Shown one piece after another: positions 9,160 to 19,500 of a DNA stretch of 57,296 nt; within the stretch, counting starts at the first letter, position 1, and every line of letters begins with the position of its first letter. The position numbers were made by a program, and so were the translations under genes. This DNA is from Bacteroidales bacterium (GTDB taxonomy: Bacteria > Bacteroidota > Bacteroidia > Bacteroidales > F082): positions 1 to 57,296 of the forward strand of contig JALNZT010000031.1 in assembly GCA_023229135.1 (NCBI GenBank). Reading direction: 5' to 3'. The notes beneath the pieces were generated by a model. It did not search any database and was not told the origin of the DNA. It worked only from the letters and a program-made list of their open reading frames with translations.

Positions 9160-11070
9160 ATGGAAACATTAACAAAAATTGATTTAAAGCAGGTAAAAGA
9201 ATCCTTCAATAAAGCTGCTTCCCGCGTTCATAAACGCGTTGTAATATGTGCCGGAACAGGTTGTATTGCCAATGGTGCAATGAAAGTTTACGAAGCTTTT
9301 GAAAAAGCTGTGAAAGAAGCCGGCATGGATATTTTTGTAGAGCTGGAACTGGATCGTCACGACGACCACAAGACCATACATCTTACAGGCAGTGGTTGCC
9401 AGGGCTTTTGCGCCAAAGGACCACTTGTGAATATTCTGCCCGAAGAAACCATGTACACCAAAGTTACCGTGGATGACGTGCAGGAAATTGTAGAACGCTC
9501 GCTGATGAACGACGAAGTGATTGAGCGTTTGCTTTATGTAAACCCGGTTGATGGTACCAAAAGCAAAGGGCAAACTGAAATACCTTTCTATAAAAGACAA
9601 ACCCGGCTCGTTTTAGGCGAGTGTGGCCACGTTGACCCACAAAGCATCCACGAATATATTGCCCACAACGGCTATATGGCTGCCGAAAAAGCTTTCCTGA
9701 AAATGACGCCCGAAGAAATCTGTAATACGATGTTAGAATCGGGATTGCGTGGACGCGGCGGCGGCGGATTCCCGGCAGGAAGAAAATGGCTGTTGACACT
9801 TAACCAGCCCGGCGAAAAAAAATATGTAATCTGTAACGGCGACGAAGGCGACCCGGGCGCTTTTATGGACAGAAGTCTTATGGAAGGTAACCCACACCGC
9901 GTGCTCGAAGGCATGATGATCGCCGCCCGCGCTATTGGTGCTGATGAAGGTTATGTGTATGTTAGGCTCGAATATCCGTTAGCTGTTAAAAGAATGCGTA
10001 AAGCCATAGAAGATGCTATGGAAGCAGGTGTTTTGGGTGATGATGTTTTTGGCAGCGGCCACAGTATGCATATCCAGGTTATGGAAGGTGCCGGTGCTTT
10101 TGTTTGCGGCGAAGAAACGGCGCTAATGGCTTCTATCGAAGGCAAGCGCGGTATGCCAAATCCAAAGCCTCCTTTCCCGGCACAAAAGGGATTGTTCGAA
10201 AAGCCAACGGTTATCAATAACGTGGAAACACTGGCAGCCGTGCCGCTTATCATTCGCAACGGACCATCCTGGTTTAATGTGCATGGCACAGAGCGCTCAA
10301 AAGGTACAAAAACTTTCGCCCTGACTGGCCACGTTGCCAATACCGGTCTCATCGAAGTGCCTTTCGGTACTACGCTGCGCGAAATCGTATATAATATTGG
10401 TGGCGGTGTAACGAACGATGACGGCACGGTAAGCGGTCAGGTTTTTAAAGCCGTTCAAATTGGAGGCCCTTCCGGCGGATGCCTCACCGAAGAAGACCTC
10501 GATATGCCACTCGACTACGATAACCTGATTGCCAGAGGCGCAATGGTTGGATCCGGTGGATTGGTTGTGATGAACCAGCAATCATGCATGGTACAGATAG
10601 CCCGTTTCTTTATGAATTTTACCCAGAGTGAAAGCTGCGGTAAATGCGTGCCATGCCGCGAAGGGACGAAACAAATGCTCTCGCTGCTCGACGATATCAT
10701 CGAAGGAAGAGCCACCGAAGAAACATTTAGTCTGCTAGAAGAAGTTGGCAATGTGGTGAAAAAAGCCTCGCTCTGTGGCCTCGGAAAAACAGCTCCCAGC
10801 CCAGTGCTTTCTACCATCGTAAAGTTTAAAGAAGAATATCTTCAGCATATAAACGATAAAAAATGTGCTACAAACAATTGTAAAGCACTTTCTGATATTA
10901 GCATCGATCCTGAAAAATGTACCGGCTGTACAGTCTGTGCCAGAAAATGCCCTGTTAACGCGATCTCCGGTGAGAGAAAACAAACCCACTATATTGATCC
11001 CGAAATATGTACCAAATGCGGTATATGCAACCAGGTCTGTAAGTTTGATGCAATCATTGGCTTTAACTAA
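9160..11070 (+). CDS. hydB: Electron-bifurcating hydrogenase subunit HydB (NuoF-like, FMN/NADH-binding)
   Basis: 636 aa. Domain order: N-terminal thioredoxin-like [2Fe-2S] domain (ICAGTGCIANGA, then GSGCQGFCAKGP); NADH/FMN domain with GLRGRGGGGFPAGRKW near residue 195 and NGDEGDPGAFMDR; SLBB-like segment; [4Fe-4S] site SCGKCVPCREGTKQML near residue 491; and two C-terminal ferredoxin clusters (CTGCTVCARKCP and CTKCGICNQVC). This extra N- and C-terminal cluster content separates HydB from complex I NuoF. The enzyme family couples H2 formation to joint oxidation of NADH and reduced ferredoxin. It lies 15 bp upstream of hydA. Confidence 0.94.
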   Translation: METLTKIDLKQVKESFNKAASRVHKRVVICAGTGCIANGAMKVYEAFEKAVKEAGMDIFVELELDRHDDHKTIHLTGSGCQGFCAKGPLVNILPEETMYTKVTVDDVQEIVERSLMNDEVIERLLYVNPVDGTKSKGQTEIPFYKRQTRLVLGECGHVDPQSIHEYIAHNGYMAAEKAFLKMTPEEICNTMLESGLRGRGGGGFPAGRKWLLTLNQPGEKKYVICNGDEGDPGAFMDRSLMEGNPHRVLEGMMIAARAIGADEGYVYVRLEYPLAVKRMRKAIEDAMEAGVLGDDVFGSGHSMHIQVMEGAGAFVCGEETALMASIEGKRGMPNPKPPFPAQKGLFEKPTVINNVETLAAVPLIIRNGPSWFNVHGTERSKGTKTFALTGHVANTGLIEVPFGTTLREIVYNIGGGVTNDDGTVSGQVFKAVQIGGPSGGCLTEEDLDMPLDYDNLIARGAMVGSGGLVVMNQQSCMVQIARFFMNFTQSESCGKCVPCREGTKQMLSLLDDIIEGRATEETFSLLEEVGNVVKKASLCGLGKTAPSPVLSTIVKFKEEYLQHINDKKCATNNCKALSDISIDPEKCTGCTVCARKCPVNAISGERKQTHYIDPEICTKCGICNQVCKFDAIIGFN

Positions 11071-11085
11071 AAAAACAAGTAAATC

Positions 11086-13143
11086 ATGGAAACTAAAGGA
11101 ACTATTATAGTTGACGGAATCACAATTCCAATTGAAAACGAAAAGAACGTTCTCGAACTGATACGTAAAGCAGATATCGAATTGCCTACCTTCTGCTATC
11201 ACTCTCACCTGAGCACTTATGGCGCTTGCCGCCTTTGCATCAGTGATGTTGACGGCATGGGCATTCAGGCTACCTGCTCCTTACCTCCACGGGATGGCAT
11301 GGTGGTAAAAACCAATACACAAGAAGTGCGTCAGATCCGTAAAGTAAACCTGGAACTGCTACTTGCAAACCACGATATTAGCTGCCCAAGTTGCTCAAGA
11401 TCAAATAACTGTAAACTACAGGACTTGACACGCAGATTAGGTGTTGACAAAATACGTTTCAAAAAAACAGATAAAGTTGCTCCTATTGATAACCACTCCT
11501 GGAGTATTATCCACGACCCAAACAAATGCGTGCTATGTGGCGATTGCGTGCGTGTTTGCAAGGAGATACAGTCAGTTGGTGCTATCGACTTCGTTGGTCG
11601 CGGCGCTAAAACAACTGTTGCTCCGGCTTTCTTGAAAAGCCTCAACGACGTGGAATGTGTGTATTGTGGGCAGTGTGTATCGGTTTGTCCGGTAGGTGCA
11701 CTCGTGCCAAAACCCGAAACAGAACAAGTGTGGGATGCCATTAACGATCCTGATAAATACGTTGTAGCTCAAATGGCTCCTGCAGTTAGAGTAGCTTTGG
11801 GCGAAGGCTTTGGCATGGAGCCTGGAAGTATTTCTACCGGTCATATCGTTGCTGCCCTCAAACGTATTGGAATCGATCAGGTTTATGATACTTCGTTTGC
11901 CGCCGACCTCACCGTTTTTGAAGAAGCTACTGAGTTTATCCAACGCAAAATAAACGGTGAAAATCTGCCTCAGTTTACTTCATGCTGCCCAAGCTGGGTG
12001 AAGTTTACCGAACAATATTATCCCGAACTCCTGCCAAACCTTTCAACGTGTAAATCACCTCAGCAAATGTTTGGTAGCGTAGCACGTGAAATCCTTCCTA
12101 AAATATTGGGTATCAGACCTGACCAATTGGTTATCGTATCTATCATGCCTTGCACGGCTAAAAAATTCGAAGCCAAACGCGAAGAGTTTATCCATGATGG
12201 CATAGCCGATGTAGATCACGTGCTTACCACTGAAGGTCTTGGCCGTATGATTCACGAAACAGGTATCAACTTTAGAAAACTCACCCCGGAATCTTTTGAC
12301 TTACCAATGGGTTTCAAAACCGGTGCTGGAGTAATCTTTGGCAACACCGGTGGTGTAAGCGAGGCCGTGCTCAGGTTTGCTTATGAAAAACTGACGGGCG
12401 AACAACTGCTTCAGAATGACTTCAAAGAAGTACGTGGCATGGAAGGTATCCGCACCGTTGCAATTGAACTTGCCGGAGTTAAAATCAAGCTTGGTATAGC
12501 TCACGGACTGGCCAACGCACGCGCTTTATGCGAACAAATAATCGCCGGAAAATCTGATTACGACCTAATCGAAGTGATGTCGTGCCCTGGTGGTTGTATT
12601 GCTGGTGGTGGTCAGCCGGTGAGCTTTGAGCCTAATTTCCGTGAAAAACGTATCGCGGCTCTTTACAGTGTTGACAAACAGCTTCAGTTGCACAAAGCAC
12701 AAGAAAATCCGTATGTGAAAGAGCTGTATCAGACAACCTTAGGCGAAATTGGTAGCCCAAAAGCTCACGAATTGTTGCACACCCATTATCGTGGCCGCAA
12801 GCGCATCACCGATCAGCAGATTACCATCCGCAATACCGAACATCCAAAGATTGAGGTTTGCGTATGTGTAGGAACCAACTGCTTTGTAAAAGGTTCGCAG
12901 GAACTCTTGCGCCAGCTTATCAAATATGTTTCTGATAACAAACTCTCAGATATCGTTGGCTTTGAAGGTCAGGAAGAAATGGTGGACGTAAAAGCTACCT
13001 TCTGTTTCGAACGTTGCGACCGCGGACCGGTAGCACGCGTGAACCAACAAGTGATTGAAAAGGCTAGCTATGATAAAGTGGTAGCCGTGCTCGACAAAGA
13101 AATTGCACGTATCGGCTCAGCCATCAATGCTATGAAAGTGTAA
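11086..13143 (+). CDS. hydA: Catalytic subunit of bifurcating [FeFe]-hydrogenase, HydA (group A3)
   Basis: 685 aa. N-terminal [2Fe-2S] ferredoxin-like domain (CYHSHLSTYGACRLC); His/Cys-ligated [4Fe-4S] site (HDISCPSCSRSNNCKLQ); two [4Fe-4S] motifs (CVLCGDCVRVCKE and CVYCGQCVSVCP). All three H-cluster motifs are intact: TSCCPSW near residue 298, MPCTAKKFEAKR near 353 and SCPGGCIAGGGQP near 499. The C-terminus adds a further thioredoxin-like [2Fe-2S] domain (CVCVGTNCFVKGS, CFERCDRGPVARVN), as in the long Thermotoga-type HydA. The first cysteine of TSCC is the proton-relay residue, so the enzyme should be active. The HydE/F/G maturases needed for the H-cluster are not in this window. A strong hairpin follows the stop codon. 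Confidence 0.95.
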   Translation: METKGTIIVDGITIPIENEKNVLELIRKADIELPTFCYHSHLSTYGACRLCISDVDGMGIQATCSLPPRDGMVVKTNTQEVRQIRKVNLELLLANHDISCPSCSRSNNCKLQDLTRRLGVDKIRFKKTDKVAPIDNHSWSIIHDPNKCVLCGDCVRVCKEIQSVGAIDFVGRGAKTTVAPAFLKSLNDVECVYCGQCVSVCPVGALVPKPETEQVWDAINDPDKYVVAQMAPAVRVALGEGFGMEPGSISTGHIVAALKRIGIDQVYDTSFAADLTVFEEATEFIQRKINGENLPQFTSCCPSWVKFTEQYYPELLPNLSTCKSPQQMFGSVAREILPKILGIRPDQLVIVSIMPCTAKKFEAKREEFIHDGIADVDHVLTTEGLGRMIHETGINFRKLTPESFDLPMGFKTGAGVIFGNTGGVSEAVLRFAYEKLTGEQLLQNDFKEVRGMEGIRTVAIELAGVKIKLGIAHGLANARALCEQIIAGKSDYDLIEVMSCPGGCIAGGGQPVSFEPNFREKRIAALYSVDKQLQLHKAQENPYVKELYQTTLGEIGSPKAHELLHTHYRGRKRITDQQITIRNTEHPKIEVCVCVGTNCFVKGSQELLRQLIKYVSDNKLSDIVGFEGQEEMVDVKATFCFERCDRGPVARVNQQVIEKASYDKVVAVLDKEIARIGSAINAMKV

Positions 13144-13154
13144 GTTGTAATTTG

Positions 13155-13199
13155 CGGTCTCGTCAGAAATTTTTTCTGACGAGACCGTTTTAATTTTTT
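13155..13199 (+). terminator. Strong terminator or attenuator hairpin between hydA and the sensory hydrogenase gene
   Basis: A perfect 15-bp stem runs from 13155 to 13187 (5' arm CGGTCTCGTCAGAAA) with a 3-base loop, then a T-rich tract TTTTAATTTTTT. It begins 12 bp after the hydA stop codon and its T-tract ends 5-6 bp before the next ATG. Confidence 0.92.
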
Positions 13200-13204
13200 A
13201 GCGC

Positions 13205-14926
13205 ATGAACATCAATAATGTTTACCCGGAAAAGCACGCTATTGTTTATACCAACAAAGCAAAATGTCGCGACTGTTACCGCTGTGTTAGGGTTTGCCCG
13301 GTTCATGCTATTAAAATGGAGGGTGGTCAGGCACAGGTTATTCAGGAAAACTGTATCGCTTGTGGCACCTGTATTGCCGAGTGTCCGCAGCACGCCAAAG
13401 CCTATCGCACCGATGCCGGATTAGTTCTGCAATGGATTGGCAGCGAAACACCTATGGTAATTAGTATAGCACCTTCGTTTGCTACTTCCTATTCCGAGTG
13501 GGAACAAAAAAGACTTCCTTCGGCTTTGCGGTCGATGGGGTTTATGCATATTAGCGAAACTGCTGTTGGTGCCTACTATACGGCACAGGCAACGGCAGCA
13601 TATATCAACGAAAATCCCAATCAAAATCATATCTGCACGGCTTGTCCGGCAGCGGTTAGTTATGTACGCCAATACGCACCCAAGCATGTGCGCGAACTGG
13701 TTCCTGTGGCATCGCCTATGCTGATTCATGCCAGGCTGCTAAAGAAAAAATTCCGGAGAGCAAAAGTAGTTTTTCTGGGGCCTTGCGTAGCGAAAAAGGC
13801 GGAAGCTATAAACGAAAATAACAGCGATTATATCGATGCTGTACTCACTTTTGAAGAGCTTGATGAGATATTTCTACAAAAAGGAATCAATCTCGATAAC
13901 TGCGAAGAGAGCGGCTTTGATGAGCTGGTAGTCGGCGATTCAAGGCTTTTTCCGCTGGAAGGCGGCTTGCTGAAAACGGCAAGTTTAAACACCGACTTGC
14001 TTGGTGAAACACATATCGCACTGAGCGGCCACGAATCCTTAAAAGAAGTACTGGAAGCCTTGCCAAAAAATCCACAAAAACCCTGGATTATTGAGCCTTT
14101 ATTTTGCCGTCACGGTTGCATCAACGGGCCGGGCGCGCGTAAAAAAACGGCTGTCTACTCACAGCGCAAAGCCGTATTGGATTATGCCGAAAAGCATCCC
14201 GGCACAGATCAAATTCAAGCGCTCACAGCCGATGATGTTGTGGCCATTTATCCGCCAATAAAAAATACTGAAAAAGAGTTTTCCGAACAGGAAATACAAG
14301 CTGTTTTGGAATCTATAGGAAAACACGGTCCCGAAGACGAGCTCAACTGCATGGCCTGTGGCTACGATACCTGCCGCGAAAAAGCGAATGCAGTACTCAA
14401 CGGCCTGGCCGAGAGAGAGATGTGCATGCCGTATATGCGGCAAATGGCCGAACAGAAGTTTGAAACGATGATTGCCCTCGACCCCAACGGAATCGTTATG
14501 CTCAACGATAAGCTGGAAATTATTCATATGAATCCGGCTTTCCAGAAAATGTTCTCCTGCTCTGATGCCCTTTCCGGACGACCTATTGCATACCTCATCG
14601 ATCCCGACGATTTTGAAGAGCTAGCTACAGGTAATTCAGACCTGATCCGAAAAACCGTTACTTACAGCAATTACAACCTGATTTGTCACCTGATGTGCTA
14701 CGCCATGCCCGAACAAAAACAGTATGTGGGAATTTTTATGGACGTTACAGCATTGCAAACTAACACAGAAAAGCTACAGGAGGTAAAAGTTGAAACAGTT
14801 TTTCAGGCGCAGTCGCTACTTGATCATCAGGTAGCTATGGCACAAGATTTAGCCCGATTTTTGGGTGAGCATGCCGCCAAAGGAGAGGTGTTGCTGAATA
14901 AACTTATTGATTCCATTCAGAAATAA
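13205..14926 (+). CDS. hydS: Group C sensory [FeFe]-hydrogenase with PAS domain (HydS-like)
   Basis: 573 aa. Two N-terminal [4Fe-4S] motifs (CRDCYRCVRVCP, CIACGTCIAECP); a diverged H-cluster domain with CTACPAAV, GPCVAKKAEA and FCRHGCINGPG; an extra four-cysteine FeS domain (CMACGYDTCREKANAVL to MCMP); then a PAS domain (FETMIALDPNGIVMLNDKLE) and a helical C-terminal tail. The catalytic TSCCPxW of HydA is replaced by TACPAA, so the proton-relay cysteine is alanine. This is the known signature of putative H2-sensing hydrogenases, which have low turnover and carry a PAS output domain. The gene follows a strong terminator with almost no leader, so expression may depend on read-through. It is 12 bp from the phosphatase gene. 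Confidence 0.9.
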   Translation: MNINNVYPEKHAIVYTNKAKCRDCYRCVRVCPVHAIKMEGGQAQVIQENCIACGTCIAECPQHAKAYRTDAGLVLQWIGSETPMVISIAPSFATSYSEWEQKRLPSALRSMGFMHISETAVGAYYTAQATAAYINENPNQNHICTACPAAVSYVRQYAPKHVRELVPVASPMLIHARLLKKKFRRAKVVFLGPCVAKKAEAINENNSDYIDAVLTFEELDEIFLQKGINLDNCEESGFDELVVGDSRLFPLEGGLLKTASLNTDLLGETHIALSGHESLKEVLEALPKNPQKPWIIEPLFCRHGCINGPGARKKTAVYSQRKAVLDYAEKHPGTDQIQALTADDVVAIYPPIKNTEKEFSEQEIQAVLESIGKHGPEDELNCMACGYDTCREKANAVLNGLAEREMCMPYMRQMAEQKFETMIALDPNGIVMLNDKLEIIHMNPAFQKMFSCSDALSGRPIAYLIDPDDFEELATGNSDLIRKTVTYSNYNLICHLMCYAMPEQKQYVGIFMDVTALQTNTEKLQEVKVETVFQAQSLLDHQVAMAQDLARFLGEHAAKGEVLLNKLIDSIQK

Positions 14927-14938
14927 GAAAGCATAAAA

Positions 14939-16096
14939 GTGGCAAAACAGTTCTATATACATACAGATGTTTTTGCGGCACAAACTTCAAAAAGACCGGG
15001 TCAGCCATGTGGCGATCAATGGGGTGTTCATCGCGACAGGCAAGCGACGACAATTGTTTTGTCAGATGGCTTGGGGTCAGGAATAAAAGCACATATTGCT
15101 GCAACGATGTGCGTAGCACGCATCAAAGCTATGTTGGAAGCCGGATCTAGTTTAAGAGAGACCTTTAATGCCTTAACACGTACCATGGACAAGGCCTGGG
15201 GTACTTCGGAACCCTTTGCGGTATTTACGGTAGCCAGGATTTTAAATAACGGCCAAACGACTGTTTTGAGTTACGAAATGCCACCGCCGATATTCATAAA
15301 CCGAGTAAGTGTGCAACTGCTCAATAAGCATGTTTATACCCGCAATAAAGCCATAATCACGGAATCTGTTTGCTCAATCGGAAAAGATGAAGGCCTCTTG
15401 ATAATGTCCGACGGCATAACCCAAGCCGGCATTGGCAGGCTTTTCCCGTTGGGATGGGAGTCGGATGGCGTGAAACGTTTTTTGCAAGCCAAATTACCTC
15501 TTAAAAAGCTGGATGTTGAAATGCTTGCCATTGATGTGCATGCGCAGGCCCGCGCTTATTGGCCAGCCGCAACAGGCGACGACTGCACTGTGGTAGCTAT
15601 GGTGAACCGCAGAGGAATTATTGTAAACTGGCTTAGCGGACCGCCAATAAACAAAGTCGATGATGAAAACTGGGTGAAAGCATTTTTAAACACACCCGGC
15701 ATACATGTCGTAAGCGGAGGCACAACGGCTAACCTTGTTTCGCGCATAACCGGCAATCCGTTACAAGTGATTGATACCTATAGCGCAATCACACCGCCAG
15801 CGTATGAATTGCCTGATATAGAAATGGTTACTGAAGGCGTGGTCACCCTAAATCAGGTTTTTAATTTACTTGACGAAGATCCTGATGCTTATCCCGAAAA
15901 CTCTCCCGTTTCTGATTTGGCTTGGCAGCTAAGAATGGCCGATCGCATCAATTTGTGGCAAGGCATGGCCGAGAACAAAGGAGAATCCTTTATTGCCTTC
16001 AAGCAGCAAGGCTTGATGTCGCGCTCGAAAGTGCTCACCGCAATAAGCGAGCGACTAAGACAAATGGGAAAGCTGGTGGTTTGCCAAAACTGCTGA
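14939..16096 (+). CDS. SpoIIE/PP2C-type serine phosphatase linked to the sensory hydrogenase
   Basis: 385 aa starting at GTG (14939), 12 bp behind the sensory hydrogenase gene; no ATG lies near the domain start. PP2C/SpoIIE features are GDQWG, VLSDGLGSGIKAHIAATM, LLIMSDGITQAG and GDDCTVVAMVN, giving the metal-binding aspartates over roughly residues 25-220. The remaining 160 residues (from about GIIVNWLSGPPINKVDDENW) form a second domain that I do not recognise. In other anaerobes, group C hydrogenases are found beside PP2C phosphatases, so the pair is likely a signalling unit: H2 sensed by HydS, output through dephosphorylation. The substrate, such as a STAS-domain anti-sigma antagonist, is not in the window. 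Confidence 0.88.
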   Translation: MAKQFYIHTDVFAAQTSKRPGQPCGDQWGVHRDRQATTIVLSDGLGSGIKAHIAATMCVARIKAMLEAGSSLRETFNALTRTMDKAWGTSEPFAVFTVARILNNGQTTVLSYEMPPPIFINRVSVQLLNKHVYTRNKAIITESVCSIGKDEGLLIMSDGITQAGIGRLFPLGWESDGVKRFLQAKLPLKKLDVEMLAIDVHAQARAYWPAATGDDCTVVAMVNRRGIIVNWLSGPPINKVDDENWVKAFLNTPGIHVVSGGTTANLVSRITGNPLQVIDTYSAITPPAYELPDIEMVTEGVVTLNQVFNLLDEDPDAYPENSPVSDLAWQLRMADRINLWQGMAENKGESFIAFKQQGLMSRSKVLTAISERLRQMGKLVVCQNC

Positions 16097-16572
16097 TAAA
16101 ATTGCGAAAACTAACACGTTGATTTAAGTCAGCCTTTCTGCGCTTCTAGGTTTTGATAAGTTCCTGACACCTCATCTTTTATTTCACTCAATATTATGTA
16201 TTTATAATTGTGCTTTGCAAAATATTTTGCTATCTGCAACTTATTTGTTTACATTAGCTGTCAGAAAATTATTTTGAATCAGCGTTAAAATACTAAATAT
16301 CAATTATATAAATAAAGAAATCTAATTAGTGATATAAATATTCTTTGCTGAATGAACAGGTCTTTAGAGCATTTTCAGTTGCAAAGAAAATTATTTCATG
16401 AAATGAAAAGCTAACTGCTACAATGATTCAATACTTATTTCTGAGACCTTTTTAGTTGAAGATACGATCAATCATACATGATACAATAGCATGTTTAATA
16501 GGCTGTAAATTAAAAGAAAAGGTTTTTTGGTTAATTGATTAAGGTATTAATCGTGAAAAATTTCCGCTTACT
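16097..16572. other. Intergenic region before the kinase array
   Basis: About 476 bases, AT-rich, no supported gene. It separates the hydrogenase block from the kinase block, with both on the plus strand. No clean terminator hairpin is seen after the phosphatase gene. The last 35 bases contain a motif shared with the leader of the second kinase gene (16538-16560). Confidence 0.5.
16538..16560 (+). promoter_or_regulatory. Leader motif shared with the second kinase gene, copy 1
   Basis: ATTAAGGTA, six variable bases, then GTGAAAAA. It is identical in 20 of 23 positions to 20796-20818. It ends 12 bases before the ATG at 16573. It may be a promoter or other leader element. Confidence 0.5.
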
Positions 16573-19500
16573 ATGTCATCCGCACTTAAAATTCTGTTTG
16601 CTGAAGATCTAAAACTGGATTATGAGCTTGCCCTCAAAATTTTGGAGAAAGAGTTTAAGGTTGAAAGTGTATTGGTAAAAACCGCCGCTGATTTTAAAAA
16701 ACAATTGATTGATTTTAAGCCCGATCTGGTTATTTCTGATTATCGCATGTCTAAGTTTAACGGCCTGGAAGCCTTGAAATTAACCAAAGAATTTGATCAG
16801 ATTTTACCTTTTATAGTCTTGACAGCCTCGCGCGATGAGGAAATAGCTGTGGAATGCATGCGCCTGGGAGCCAGTGATTATGTGCTGAAAGAAAATATTC
16901 AGCGACTGCCTTCAGCTGTGCGCGAAGCCCATCATAAATGTCATGAGCTGCGCGAAAAAGAAGCGCACTTTAACACACTGCTGACCTACGAAGAGCGCTT
17001 TAAGGTTATTACTGAGAGCAGCCGTGATGTGCTATTTATTTCCGATTTGAATCTGAACTACAACTTTGTTAGCCCGGGAATAGAATACCTGACAGGTTAT
17101 TCCGTTGAGGAATCTTTGAAACGGCAAATCTTGAATAACCTACCAGACGAAGACCAGAAAAAACTTCTTGGCATGCTGAAGGAAGAGCTGGAAAATGAGC
17201 TGGCCGGCAAAAACCCGAAAGATCATTTTCGAAAAGTTCAATTTCGGCAATACCACAAGGAAGGCCATTTGATTTGGGTTGAGGCAGTTGTGCGCTTTTT
17301 GCACGATGAACAGGGAAAGCCCAAGGAGGTTTTCGGAGTAGCTCGCGACATCACGGAACAAAAAGCACTGCAAAATAAAATTGCTGAAAGTGAATCATTC
17401 CTGAACTTTTCACAGGAGATTGCCGGCATGGGCGGCTGGGATTACGACCTGAAAAGAGAGAAACTATATTGGTCAGAGAATAATTACCGCTTGCTTGGTC
17501 TCGAACCATTTAGCATAGAACCCGATAATGAGTATTTCCACGCTAGAATTCATAGCGAGGACCTTGAAAGTGTTAGAAACATAACGAATAACTTAGCATC
17601 AGATTCCACGAAACTTAGCTATGAGTTTAGGGTCTGGATGCCTGATGGCAGTCTCCGTTATTTTTTAAGTAATGCGATACCCGTTTTTGAACAGGGAGAA
17701 TTGGTACGCTTAAAAGGGATAAACCTCGACATCACCGACCGAAAAAAACAGGAACAAGCACTTATTGATAGCAATTTCAGGCTCAAACTTTCGCTGGATG
17801 CTACCAATCAGGGCATTTATGATCACAACCTGGAAACCGAAGAAATAATTGTAAGCGAGAATTACGCGCGTATGTTAGGCTTTGATCCTGATAATTTTGT
17901 GGAAACACACCAGACCTTGATCGCCCGCATACATCCTGAAGATATTGAGTCGGTTTTAAAGATTTATTCTGATTACCTGGAAGGAAAAATAGCTGAATAC
18001 AGGACTGAATTTCGGCAAAAAACCAATAGTGGTGCTTATAAATGGTTCCTATCGCTGGGCAGGCTAATTGATAAAGACGACCCCAACAAACCCACACGGA
18101 TGTTAGGTTCGCACATTGACATTGATTTCCAAAAGCTCAATGAAGAAAAACTGATTGAATCGGAAGAGCGCTTCAAACTGATTTTTGAAAATGCCCCCAT
18201 TGGCCTGCTTCGTTTTGACGAAAATGCCATTATCGAAAACTGCAATGAACACTTTGTGCAAATAATAGGCAGTCCTATTAAAAAGCTTATCGGCTTGGAT
18301 ATGAGAGCTTTAGATGATCCTAATTTACCGGGTATCCTGCGGGAAGTGCTTCAGGGAAAAACAAAACCTTACTCGGGGCTTTACCCAAACACCACCAACG
18401 ACAAAAAAATCCAGATTAAAGCCTTGTTTGCGCCAGTCTTTGATAACAAAAAAGTAGTTATTGGTGGCATCGGCATAGTGGAAGATGTTTCATCACAGCT
18501 AAAAGCACAGCAAAAGCTCTTGGAATCTGAAGAACGTTTCTCCAGAACCTTCTATTCCAGTCCGATACCCAAAGCAATTTTGAAATTTAACAGCCTCGAA
18601 TTTTTTGAAGTTAACAATGCCTTCTGTCGTTTTTCGGGCTACAGGGCCTCAACTATAAAAGGCAATAGCGTCAATGATCTTGGGCTTATTGAACCGGAAA
18701 TTTTAAGCAATTTGAAGGAAAAACTTGAAAAAAACCAAGCTATAAATCAGCTGGAAGTCAAGTTTAAACCACGAAAAGAAGGTGCGCAAACTGGGCTTGT
18801 TTCCATTGATTCATATATCCAGAATGACGAAAAGTTCCTAATTGTTGCGGTGCTTGATATCACCGAGCGTAAAAGATCAGAAGAAGAACTGCTAAAACTA
18901 ACGCGTGCTGTTGAGCAATCGCCGATATCTATTTTAATCACCGATCTTAATGGCAATATCGAATATGTGAATCCTTGGATTTCAGAAATTACCGGATATC
19001 TTCCCGGAGAGCTTATCGGGAAAAATCCCCGTGTTTTTTCGTCAGGACATACTCCGGCTGAAACCTATGTTCAAATGTATCAAAACCTTAAAAAAGGACT
19101 GGTTTGGCAAGGCGAGTTTCTCAACAAGAAAAAAAATGGCAGCCTTTTCTGGGAAAAAGTTATTATAGGCCCTGTAATCAGTGATATGGGAGTGATAACA
19201 CATTATCTTGCTGTGAAAGAGGATATTAGCTTGGTGAAAGAACTTAGTGAAAGCTTGAAGGAAAATGAAAAACGGTATAAAAATCTTTTTCAAAACAACC
19301 CGCTTCCTATGTTTATCTATGATAATGACACGCTGGGTTTGGTAGAAGTGAATAATGTAGCTATCGAAAAGTATGGGTATAGTATCGAAGAATTTCAACA
19401 GATTACAATTAAAGATCTACACCCGCCAGCACAACTTGCTAGGCTGGAAGAACACATCAAAAACACTTCAGAGAAATACCGCTATAGTGCTGATTGGCAA

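Noticed and set aside
9184..10817. Several long minus-strand frames opposite hydB
   Set aside because: They are antisense shadows of a well-supported gene, with no motifs and no start signals.
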